Assembly: GCA_949987705.1 (NCBI GenBank)
Contig: OX465282.1
Coordinates: 11,334,501-11,398,500 of the forward strand
Length of the DNA stretch: 64,000 nt
From: Thereva unica
Lineage: Eukaryota > Arthropoda > Insecta > Diptera > Therevidae
Direction: 5' to 3'
This document shows, piece after piece, positions 10,171-20,599 of the stretch. Under the pieces are notes generated by a model. That model did no database searches. It was not told the DNA's origin and worked only from the letters and a program-made list of their open reading frames with translations. A program made the translations under genes and the position numbers. Within the stretch, counting starts at the first letter, position 1, and every line of letters begins with the position of its first letter.

Positions 10171-12286
10171 GCTTTCCGCCTGCGACAGAAGTTTGTTGAG
10201 TAGATGTTTAACCAATAACCGTAAGCTTAGTTTTGTATATAATATCAGAAAATTAAGCAACCGTAAAAGCCACATTGGTTCTAGTATAGTGATATTAATG
10301 CTTTTAAAACGATGCATCGATACCTTAAGCGATCTTCAATCCACTAGCATAGTCTTGAAGTGAATACGCGACGTAAAATAGTCGACAGTGTCTATCACTA
10401 TCGATCAGGCCGAGGCAGATCACCTAACAAAAAGGGGCTTGCGAAGCCATGTTTGCCGGTCCAGAGTCTTTTTGGGCATCCAGACGTCACACCAAAGAAC
10501 GCTTCCGAATAAGTGGAGGTAAGGGTTTAGGCTATTACTGGGCTAATGCGCCTGTAATGAAGTAAATCGAGAAACTCTTTACCCAAGTTCGAGTTAAAGC
10601 CAGTTTCTGGACGGGAGGTTACTTAAACTGAACTGAAACGTGGGTGTTACGGCGATAAGGCGGTAGGCTGGCTACTCCATATGAAGTTCTTAGTCAAACA
10701 CTGTGTTTTAATTGCTCCATCACCCAGCGACCAAGCTGTCCTCATCTCCACTGCTGGAATCCTCTCTGACGTTATCCAAGGAATCTCCGTCACTCAGGCT
10801 GCAATCGTCACGGGAGTTCTCCACATGCCGTGTTTAGTCATGCACCCTGGATCACCCAACTAACCCCGCTTTGCTGCCCACTTATTAACCCGATCCATTT
10901 GGGCACGCTTACTTGCCCGCCAATTACCAAGATTAACTGGTCTGACCCTAGCTTGACTTGACTTTTGCTTAATCCCACATGGGACATAGGGCCTAATGCC
11001 GATTCATACCAACGGTGTTTTTCTGCGAGCAGGTTGCTAACCTTAAGCCTAACTGACTTAAAACTATGTTTTGTGGCGCAGAGAACTCGCAATTCGATCG
11101 CCTCCTATTAGCTCCTTCTAGAGAAGTATCCCAGGGGGCACCGCAGAAATGTGAGATCAAGACTTGCCAGGTGATCGTCTGCAGTGACTATTCTGAGGTT
11201 TTGTAAGCGTGAAAAATCGGGTCCAACCACCTTCTTGGTCTTTGTTAGCCGTTCTGGTCTGACCCCGGGGGAATGCTCATTAATTAATTAGTTAGATATT
11301 TGGTTCCCATGCCCAGTCGCCCCAACACCTACTAATTGAGAATTCTACCAAATCTTCTCGGAGCCCATGCACGGTCATGAGGCTATGGGGCAACGGAATG
11401 CAGAAGTATCGAGAACACGAATGGATACATCATAAGAGAACACGTATGGGAATTGTAAAAAGGATATCTGGCTACGTGACATTGAAACTTAACTTCAACT
11501 CAATTAAAGCTATCAAATAAGTTGTCCTGCTCTTTGCTTGAGTTGAATCGGAAGATTTCAAGCCGGACAAGAGCTATGGAATGGCTCTATACACAAATGT
11601 GGTTTGAAATTAGAGCAGCTTGTGTATTCCCGGTGAAATTTTTGTCAATCCTTGGATAGCCAAGTGATGATCAAGGTATTAGATCCAGATTGTATAGTGT
11701 CTACAATGCTTGAACCCTGAAAATTAAAATCTTCTTTGGTTAAGAGAAACACACAGAAACCACAGAAGAAGTCCTTTGCAATAGTCCTGCCTTAGATTGA
11801 CTTAGGTTTCGAGCTCGATTGACTCCCAAAGACATGTAGAACACAAAGAACTTCTCTCAGTTTAAAGATACACAAAATAACTGTACATAAAATTTAAAAC
11901 CTCAGAAAGGACCTAATTTTTAAGTGCAGTCTACGTTTCCATTTTGTAGAAATCTCCTCAAAACTCCTATCCTTCACAAGACTTTTGTATTATACCCCCG
12001 CAAATTTTGTTTCTATTCTACACAAAATCTTTAAAGTGTTATCAGTGTGAAGATGATGGTGGTTGAGCTGTAACTAGAACACAAGAATGAATGAAATTGA
12101 TGTATTGAAACCAATCACATCCAATCACAAGAATTGATGGAATCGAATGCATCCTGCTGGCTTCATCTCATCTATCACATGTCAAGTTGAAATGTTTTCA
12201 AGCTTAAGTCTGAGACGTTGTCATCGCCCCACGATACCCATTTGGTTGATTCTGTGTATCCAGTTACCACCACCAGCCAGGACTCC

Positions 12287-12323
12287 CACCATCACCATCA
12301 CCACCACCACCACCACCACCACA
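12287..12323. repeat. (CAC)n microsatellite
   Basis: About 12 CAC/CAT units in a row. It creates a polyhistidine stretch in one frame, which is an artefact. Confidence 0.85.
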
Positions 12324-13254
12324 ATCAACTATCACCGTCAGCCATCACTATACTATCAACGGAAACCTCATGCTGGAGAAGGATTCAAAACCATATGCCA
12401 AGAAGTAACCATACAATCTGGAATAGATCTTCGCTTTATCTAGCATAAGCTTAGGAGCTGCTGTAATCGCAGATGTTACAGTGACGATGATAGCTTCTGC
12501 ACAGCACAGACTTAATGTAGAAACCCAGTAAAAGATATGGAATAGCAACAGTACAGCCAGGAGGAGCACCAGCAGAAGCAGAAGCAGTGGTTTTTACAAG
12601 ACGAGGAAGAAGAAGAAACAGATGGAGAGAATAAAAAGGACAAAACTTTTTCTCATACGATTGTCATTTGCAGATATCCTTCCGGGTAAAGGATATACGA
12701 GTCTGAACGAGTAAAGGTGGTCCCCGGCCTGCGTTTTATATATATATGTTGCTCTCCACACATGCTTAGGTGGCGGTGTCACGAGCCGGGAGCATATTTT
12801 CATTTCTTTTGTAAGTGGTAATACCTTTAGGGGGTGTCCTGATGTCATCTCGGTCTGTTCTCATCGTATATATTTATATATACATATGTACATAGATCCG
12901 CGCGCACCTAACTGCCTTCTGCATATCCATTCAGTAGTAGCTCCTAATGCCTGGCGGATCGTAATATTCATACTCGTGTGCCTGCCTCACATTATCCCCG
13001 ACCTACACCGCCTTCACCGCACACACTATGAATTGCTAAAAGGGATTCATATCAGCCGCCCCATAGACTCTTCGTATATATATGTACACTGAGAGAGAGT
13101 GGATCTTATGACAACATTTTGTGTATGCAAAAATTTTTCATCCGGGCAACCCCCCCTTTACAGCCAGCCACCCAGCCAGCTAAGGAACACTCACCCAGTC
13201 GTTTAAGGGTGGCCTCTTTTCCTTGCTCATCTTACTCCTTTCCTAGAGGATTTT

Positions 13255-13809
13255 CTAAGCAAGAAGGAAAACGAGGATAACGAGGTGTTCAGACTTCAGA
13301 TGGAAATAGCAACGAGAACGGAAAATGCTGCTGTTGCCACCAGTATTCCGGAGCGTTCTGGATGATAGGACACAGAAGTATAAGAGAAAAAAAAACACAC
13401 ACAACATATAACGAAAAACCTTCCTATGTCCCTTAGGTCTGTTTTCAGTGTAGATCATGAATTCATGGTGTGGATTCCAAGAGAGATTCGCTTTGGGTAC
13501 CAAAAGATGCTTCTTGTGACTTTGTAAATGATACTTGGGAGCCAATTCATGATGTTCTTCTTGGAATAACACAACCTTAAACTTACAGCATAGAAGAAGA
13601 TTGGAGGCATACGAGTAGAGCTCTCTCTCGGTATGCTCCAGTTTTCTTTTCAGTACATATATTTTTCCGATCGAGGACATTCCATAGAGGCTGACATAAT
13701 CCTTAAACATCATACTCCTATGTCTCTCCACCGCCGACCCACCCACCCCCACACTCGAAAATCTTCTACGTTTTTTTTCTGCTCTCTCTCTGGATATTAT
13801 CTTAGGCAC
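13255..13809 (-). other. Unassigned 184-codon open frame
   Basis: An ATG-initiated frame in AT-rich DNA. The N-terminus is basic (RERAEKKRRRF), the middle has EHTERELYSY and a hydrophobic patch CVFFFLLYFCVL lies near residues 135-146. No domain, paralogue in the window or flanking gene supports it. The hydrophobic patch comes from a poly-A run on the plus strand at 13386-13396. It is probably a chance frame. Confidence 0.12.
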
Positions 13810-14959
13810 CCATCTCTAAAGTGCTTGAGAGAAGATATCGAGTGTATCTTACATGCTATGCCCTGATTGTCAACAAAATGTGTTACCAAGAGGTTCCAAG
13901 ATATCACCATTCGGATCTGATGAGAATTTTGATAAGGTTTGGTGTTGTTGGTGTTGTACAGTATTTTATTCCCAGCCTTATTTCGAACGGGGTTTTTATA
14001 GAATTCTCTTTTTACTGATTCTTTGGGTGGTGGTGTGAATAACAAAAAAATTAAGTGAATTAGTTACTAATCATTTGTTATTTGGTGGAAGATACTCGCA
14101 AAAAGGTAGGAAAGAAGTCAATTTCACGGTAATAGCAATAACAATTAGACAATTTAATTTTGAAGGCTACATGAGAGAAAAGGGCAATAATGTAACTACA
14201 TATATGAGCAGCTTCCTTATATTAATACCAAAAAATGATGGCTTTCATATTAATATCGATAACACTATCAATTTTCCAGATTATTCAAAAAATTCTACTG
14301 AAACACTGGAAGATATTCATATGTTTACATAGAAAAAAATTCCATGTAAACATGAAAAAAAACCCTAAGTTCAACTAAACATCCATAAAATTTTGTAATA
14401 TGATTATTCTTATACTTTAAAAAGTTATTTTGAAAACAATTCCATAAAAATTTACTATTTAAAAGCCAGACATATGCTTGTTTACATGACAACAGAAACA
14501 GCTTCTACGAAATCACCCTCTCTATTGTTATTGTAATTACTTTAGTGGATTTTAAACTATATTTAAGCTGAATTTAATTGTCTACCAAATCATATCTGAA
14601 ACCCCCTTTAAAGATTTGCTGATAAATATAGAGATATTTAGTTGTTTACATATCAAAAAATTTCATGTAAACAATTCAACATTTTCTAAGATATATTTTG
14701 AATTGAAAAAGCAAAAAACACACAAAGTATGTCCAGAAGTAAGTCTATCAATGGATTAATTCCATACTTAACTTATCTTTCTGACCATATTAGTTTGGCG
14801 TAAAATAGTATATGTGTTTTTTCGTTGACAAAATTGTTAAATTGAGTTTATATTCAAATTTTGGTTATAGCCTCCGTAGCTAATTTTTCTGTTGAATAGG
14901 AACATCGATAGACACCAGAGATATGAGTTTCTGTGCTCGATTTTAAGAAACAGAGCAGA

Positions 14960-15170
14960 ATAATAATACCGGTATTCTAAAAGCAGTGACAAGTCACAAA
15001 GTAATCAGCAGTGACAAGTCACAAAGTGTGTGAGGACGGAAGAGTCTCAACTTGAGACAATTTAGTATTCTTATTTTGCGGTCAGTATTTAGATAATTCC
15101 CAAATAGGTGCTTAGGATACCAAAACAGCTGTAAGTCACTTGAATCAAACTGTCAATGGCAACTGCGAGT
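14960..15170 (+). repeat. Dispersed repeat Ra with a palindromic direct repeat
   Basis: Shares about 190 bp with the reverse complement of 52495-52690, including TCTCAACTTGA, GGTATTCT and ATACCAAAACAGCTG. Here a 21-bp word containing the palindrome GTGACAAGTCAC is present twice, at 14982-15002 and 15007-15027. No coding content. Confidence 0.6.
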
Positions 15171-15416
15171 CTGAAAAGCTTGTGACTTGTGATTGGTAAC
15201 AATTTAGAATAGGAGTATAAGTTAAGATCGAGCAATTGCTTTCTTAAATATGCTGTAAGGCTACGGAAATATTTTGTTTTTAAAATAGCCATTTCGATAT
15301 GTATCATTACCAAAACTTTAGGTTCTTTAGTGCGTATGAACAACGAGGGCTATATCCCACACATGCTATATCCCACATGATCTTGCGGGGCCTTGTGGCT
15401 AAAATATGATTGGGGC

Positions 15417-15840
15417 CTTTTTATTATTATTATTATTATAATGTGAGAAACCCATATGGTGAACACCACGGCCAAGTTAGGCATATTGTCCATATAATCC
15501 TGTAACAGATCAGAATAGGGCAATCACAAATAACATGTTTGGAGGTTTTCTCGCCATCAACGCAGAATCGGCTCTCTGTCTCTTCTGAGACAGTCCTAGG
15601 TAATGAAGGTGATACCGCCATCTTTAGGTCACACACTGAACTGATAGAGGCGGCAAGCAGGTCTGATTTTGAGGCCACATGCCCCTGAAAATTAAATAAA
15701 GCTTTTTAAGAGCCAGGAAGATGTCGACAATGTTGAATCTGATATGCAAATGGTCCGATAGTGAGGCCTCATCCAGAATACCCAAGTTTTTGATATTATC
15801 AGAGAGTAGCTTGCTTGTGAGGGTGAGGTGCAGCATAGCA
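15417..15840 (-). pseudogene. LOA-like non-LTR 3' end with (TAA)n tail
   Basis: Minus strand. YHLHYLGLSQK then, after a frame change, ESRFCVDGEKTSKHVICDC (about 15520-15575) is the terminal Cys/His domain (C-x-x-G-E-x-x-x-H-x-x-C-x-C) of LOA-type ORF2. The element ends in (TAA)n, seen on the plus strand as TTA repeats at 15419-15440, the usual tail of LOA/R1/I elements. The same LGLSQK-x-E-C-R motif occurs at 35790-35830. An inverted RT segment begins only about 13 bp from its 5' end (next entry). Confidence 0.65.
15419..15440. repeat. (TTA)n tract, 3' tail of the adjacent LINE
   Basis: Seven TTA units. On the minus strand they form the TAA tail directly after the LOA-like C-terminus. Confidence 0.75.
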
Positions 15841-15852
15841 AAGTCATAAATT

Positions 15853-16440
15853 CAGCATGCCGCGGTACACCTCAGGGTGGAGTCCTCTCGCCTCTGCTTT
15901 GGCTCAAGATCATATAGAAGATACTAAAGATACTATAAAGCTACAGAATAAAGGCACTTGCCTATACCGACGATGTGGTGATATTAGTATTCGGAAAATT
16001 CATTAATATAATCAGTAGGATTATGGAATTGGCACTTGGAAAGTTTATCTCTTGGTCCAAGCCCTGCGGGCTACGTGTCAACCTGGGAAAAGACAGGACT
16101 AATGCTTTTCACCAACGGGACTAAAATACCCACCTTTAGTCCACCTTCACTTAACGGTCGAATACTGAACATATCCCAGTCAACTAAGTACTTGGTTCTT
16201 ATTTTGGACCCAAGCTGAAGTAGCGGTTGAATTTGGAAGAAAGAGCATGCCCATACGTAGACTTTCGGTAAGAGGTGGAGTTTGAAGTCCACGGCATTGA
16301 TTAGACCAGTGCTGACATATGGCTCCGCCGCGCCGTATGGTGGCCCGCTATTGCCAAAAGAATACAACAGATCCAGACTGGGTCAAGTCCAAACAATGGC
16401 CTGTCTCGGGATAACTCTTGATTATTTTACCTAGAGTTTA
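15853..16440 (+). pseudogene. LOA-like reverse transcriptase segment, inverted relative to 15417-15840
   Basis: Plus strand. ACRGTPQGGVLSPLLWLK (about 15858-15912) is the glycine-rich RT block, then two stops, then YTDDVVILVFGKF (about 15963-16002), where the catalytic YADD has become YTDD. SWSKPCGLRVNLGKDRTNAF follows at 16051-16110, and after frameshifts ALIRPVLTYGSAAPYGG and QTMACLGIT (about 16298-16415). The segment runs from the middle of RT to just past it. The opposite-strand neighbour supplies the 3' end of the same kind of ORF, consistent with one insertion that inverted during integration. Confidence 0.65.
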
Positions 16441-16917
16441 AGCAAGTTAGGACGTAAAATAGTCATGAGATGAATGCAGTCAAAGCCTACACGCCATTTT
16501 ATTTCACCCTCTTCCGTGCAATACAGTAAGCTGAGTTAGGTGATAAAAACTGGACATGACTTTCTTGCGTAGTAGAAAAAAGAAGACTAGGACTACCAAG
16601 AAATATATGGATCGATGATTAGAAAATATACCAAACTGTGTAACGAACCACGTTTCGTTACTAAGAACCCTCTCCACGAACGTTAGCAAAATACTAAAGG
16701 ACCACGTTTCAACTCTAGAATGATTCTCCTAACAAAGCTTTAAGAAAATAAATATTTACTTAGCAGGCTGGGTGATTCTCATTTGAAAGCTTCACTTGGA
16801 AGCTTTAAAGCTTTCTACACCGACGAGCTTTCTAGCTATAAAATAAACCGCTTCACCAGACCAAAATTCAGTCTTTAACCATCCGCGTTCCGGAGAGGTC
16901 ACCTTCTCCAGTCCTTT
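16441..16917. other. No gene recognised
   Basis: No domain or RNA motif found. It lies between the RT relic and the palindromic motif array. Confidence 0.4.
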
Positions 16918-17105
16918 ACCTTGTCGTGGTGTACGATCCGGCACGGTACCGGCACTATACACATTACACACAATACACATTATCTGAGGAATGTTACCTA
17001 GGCCTTGTCGCGGTGTACGATCCGACAATGTGTCGAAGTAGCGATTCCTAGACCGTGTCGTGGTGTATGATCCGGCACGGTTAGACCGCAGACATAACAC
17101 CTACC

Positions 17106-17783
17106 AACCGCCCAGTAGGACCGGTAAGCTTACAGAAGTACTGAAATCAGCACTTACTGGTAAGGGGTAGGCCTTACCACTCCCTTTTACAGAAGTGCTT
17201 ACTTTTACACACGATGTCATAGGGGGTAAGGCCTTACTATGGTACTTACCTTAGAGTACTTATAGAACTGCTCATCTGTAAGGGGTACAGTAAGGCAGCA
17301 AATGGAACATTGCGAAAAGAGATATTCATGGGCGCCTGTGGATATGTTATCCGGTGTCGAAATGCTTTTATTTTTTTTTTTTCATCTTTTACAAATGCCT
17401 TTTTTTCCAAGCCCGAGAGTGGCTTTACCTATGCAGTCCCCCAACTAAATTCTCCGCTTCTCCAAAGCTGCTTGTCCTCCGTATCGAATGAGAGCCGCGC
17501 TATTGATTATGCTAACGTCGCATTTTATGTCGACGAATATAATTGCCCGTTTTCTTTCTTTCTATAAAATTTATGAAAGCTCCAGGAAAGCTCCCTTGAG
17601 TCATCGGGCAGACTCTCACTTGTTTGGGTATAATTCTGGACTACACCTTACCATCTGCCTTCTCTTGTAATGGGGTTTGTAAGGGCTCATCTAGCACCAA
17701 GAAAATAAGGGGCACCCCTTACCAGATGAGTACTTATTTCAGTGCTCCATCGGTAAGGCCTTCCTAGAATTCCTACTGGGCGA
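17106..17783. mobile_element. Foldback/MITE-like element with imperfect long inverted repeats
   Basis: The ends are CGCCCAGTAGGA and TCCTACTGGGCG. Inverted similarity continues inward (AGTACTGAAATCAG versus GCACTGAAATAAGTACT, ACTGGTAAGGGGTA versus TCTGGTAAGGGGTG). CTACC flanks both sides (17101-17105 and 17784-17788), a possible 5-bp target duplication. There is no coding capacity. A 5S-derived repeat sits in the middle (17412-17500). The superfamily is not clear. Confidence 0.6.
17412..17500 (-). repeat. 5S rRNA-derived repeat, copy C (degraded)
   Basis: Minus strand. TTTAGTTGGGGGACTGCAT corresponds to the box C region, AAGCAGCTTTGG to the box A side and GCTCTCATTCG to the upstream segment. 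It keeps the flanking CTTTACC and CCAAGC-type sequence seen beside copies D and F. More changed than A, B and D. Lies inside the foldback element 17106-17783. Confidence 0.5.
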
Positions 17784-17850
17784 CTACCGAATACTTGAGG
17801 AGTGTTTCATGGACCAGTGTCGTGTTGTACGATCCGACGCTGTTTCCGGC

Positions 17851-18139
17851 AGCATTTCCTATACCAAGGTCGCGGTATGACCAGATACAAGACAGACTAC
17901 ATTCCGAACACCGCATTACACACCTATCCTTCTAGACCGCTAAAGAGCTCCCGGCAACCCTCCCATAAAAAAGGAGGATAGAGAACAACCGCACGAAACA
18001 CCATTACAACTGGAGAGAGCTAGCAAGACGTAGTGACGAATGAAGGAAGAGGCTTCAAGAGGTCTGATTCTTACAAGCACTGTTTAAGAGTTGAAAGACA
18101 ATGACAGAACTATAGAATAACGTTAAAGAGAAAAACAAG
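17851..18139. other. No gene recognised
   Basis: Purine-rich on the plus strand and probably partly the body of the minus-strand SINE next door. Confidence 0.35.
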
Positions 18140-18266
18140 TAGGAGAGAATGTTGTGTGTGCGGCAGAAATAGAAAGTCATTGGAACATGACAATGCGTGG
18201 AGTCGAACCCTAAACCTCTGGGATGTTAGTTGACGGCTTAACGATTATGCCAACTGGGTTGGTTAG
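18140..18266 (-). repeat. tRNA-derived SINE, second copy
   Basis: Minus strand. AGTTGGCATAATCGTTAAG near 18235-18255 is an A-box-like block and GGGTTCGACTCC near 18213-18224 a B box, about 30 bp apart as in a tRNA. The bases that follow, GACTTTCTATTTCTGCC near 18164-18180, match the copy at 1-20. The acceptor stem does not close, so it is a SINE head and not a tRNA gene. Confidence 0.6.
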
Positions 18267-20259
18267 AACAAGGATAAGTGGTTCAAAAAGAAAATTGTAA
18301 AGATGAAGGATTAAGCCAGTTTTATATTTTATATATATTTATTTACATTCGTTTGACTTATCCATACCAACACCAATACTTTACCTCATCAACATCACTT
18401 CCGACCAAAAAAAAACTTTTATTTCTTACTTTATTAATTTTTTTTCCAAAAAAAATTCCTCCAACAAATCACCTTCCAACCAAAAACAACAATAACAAAA
18501 AATTGCTGTTCCTGCATTTATCCTCCATCGTCCTGGCAAATCGGTAGAGTTTGCAGACAATTAACTTTTCTAAAAGTCGGTACAATATTTTTCGAGTACG
18601 CCATAGGTTTTTGGGGGGGGGGGTGTAGGTAGGATTTTAGCAGAGGGAGCAAATTAGTGTGTTGATGGCTGTGTCGGTCTACTCAGTTGAAAAAGTGACC
18701 AACACGGAAGAAAAGTGGTGAAATATGTATGGTAGGTTGCAAGAACGATGTAGAAGCGAGAACGAGTGCCCAGTTTCAGGGGCGAGCAGGAAGCAGGTTA
18801 AGGGTGGTAGAAAATAAACCGAATTCATTTCGTTACAAAACTTTTCTTTCAATGAACTTTTCAGGAATGAGTTTGCGACTTTCACAGAAATGCTATCCTC
18901 GCACGTCCTCCATGTTTTACCCATGTACACTTCCTGCAGCCCCTAAGGCTTTTGTTAGCGCACGCTACATCAGCTCTATAGTATATATAAATAGTGAGAG
19001 AGTGAGAAAGCAAGATATTCTTTGGGGTTTAGCTAGAGAATGTTAAGGGTTGGTATTTTATACATACATATAGATCTACACACGTAGATCTTTCTCTATG
19101 CGGTATGTGTATGGTGCACAAGTTCAAAGCAAAACTAGCTATTAGACTGCAAACGAGCAGGAATTGCATACCGCCAGAAGAGCGGCGGTAGCCTGTGAAG
19201 TCAAAGTTATAACACTTACAAAAACCTCCACCCCACACACCCGGCCAGCATGACTCCTCCAGCTACCCTCAATTTAACATTATGCCTTTATCTTATATTT
19301 TTGGGGAAGCTCTTCTACTATTATACACGTTTGACTCATGGATCGTGTGAGAAGGGAGCTTAGTTGGTCGTTTCGTTACTTTCAAAGGAAAACCGACAAG
19401 GAGGAGGAGGAGGAGGTAAAAAAAATGTTCCACCATAAATATTTAACGATGAGAAATTTACCGATTGGAGGGGAGGTAATTACATGAGAGAAATTATTTA
19501 ATGGTGAAAAATTACTAGAACAAGTTTTTCTATAGAGCAGGTGGTTCTTCGTTTCGTACACCACCACTGCCACCGCATGGTCTTCAGCTAAAGGAATGCT
19601 CTATCGATCATCGAATGCCACATTTAACACCCAATTCCAGTCTTACTTATACAAGCGAGAGATGGGGTGGGCTGCACCCCCCAATAATGAACGATTTTTA
19701 AGAAGTAGAAAGTTACGTTTTAAGTAATGTTAATATGAATTTGAATTGGTACAAGAAAAAGTGTATGTAATTTGAATATTTCGTAATTTCATGAATTTTG
19801 ATCAGAACTTTTATAAAAATAGAAAAAAAAAATACCATTAACCCTTATACCAATTAAGTTAAAAGAATTATAGGATACGAAATATTTATTTGATAGATAC
19901 AAATACTATGTGAATAATTGAATTAAGTAGCAGATAATGCCTGATTGTTAGTTTCACCCCCTAACATTCATGTAATTGTAGATAATAGGGTATGTCAACA
20001 ATTTTTCGGGGAGTAAATTAATTGAATTAAAGTTGTTTATTAATCTCTATTATACAAACACAATTTAGCATATTATATTGTGTTTCTAGAATCGATAGTA
20101 AGCAGTTTATATTTTATTAGTTTTACGTTACTGTAATAGGTTTGGTTCAGTAACATATTATTTCAAATTAAAAACAATACATTCTTAACTTCGTTATTTA
20201 GCTTTGTCTGTCCGACCGTCGGTGACCTATTGTTATCTCCGTAACCCAGGCCTGGCTTT
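18267..20259. other. AT-rich DNA without a recognisable gene
   Basis: About 2 kb. A G-run (18613-18623), A- and T-runs and short frames only. No repeat family shared with the rest of the window was recognised. Confidence 0.5.
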
Positions 20260-20470
20260 AGGTATTTTGGTGCCCCATGCGAGATATTTTTATGCGCCCT
20301 TTACTTTTTTTGCCTTAGATTACCAAATAAAAATGGCCTTACAACGGGCGAACACTGGCCGCTTGGGACTACATACGGGCACACATATACATACTTGACC
20401 AAAAGATTGAAATGGCCGAGAACTGAGCTCTTCAGACGGGCATACTTAAGTCTATGGTTAATTCATGGTA
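20260..20470 (+). repeat. Dispersed repeat Rc, inverted copy at 47570-47765
   Basis: GGCCTTACAACGGGCGAACA, GGCCGCTTGG, TTGACC-AAAGATT and AATGGCCGAG-ACTGAGCT are all found on the opposite strand at 47570-47765. A short frame in each copy reads K-W-P-x-T-E-L-x-x-R-A, which may mean the parent element was coding, but the match is too short to name. Confidence 0.6.
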
Positions 20471-20599
20471 ATTGTGATGTCAAGAGGGGTATAAAGTTTT
20501 CGTTTAAAGGATTTTTTGTTGGGTCACTCGTGCTTTTATATGCCTATAGTGTCGAACTTGATTCTATCGGACAGCAACTGTACCTTAAGAAAAGCAAGA

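Larger units (their letters stand above)
10171..14959. other. Long AT-rich stretch without a recognisable gene
   Basis: About 4.8 kb with simple repeats ((CAC)n at 12287-12323, a TATATATG run near 12734-12748) and no mobile-element motif, RNA gene or host exon that I can support. The largest open frame is the 184-codon frame described separately. Confidence 0.5.
16918..17850. repeat. Interrupted array of a palindromic GTGTCGTGGTGTACGATCCG motif
   Basis: Four good copies of the motif at 16918-16949, 17000-17034, 17050-17082 and 17809-17846, and a fifth degraded one near 17866-17885. Where intact the ends are ACCGTG and CACGGT, so each unit can fold as a short hairpin. Spacing alternates between about 50 and 70-85 bp once the 678-bp insert at 17106-17783 is removed, which suggests an older short array split by a later insertion. 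Function unknown. Confidence 0.55.

Noticed and set aside
12147..12448. His-rich open frames near 12.3 kb
   Set aside because: The histidines and threonines come from the (CAC)n microsatellite.
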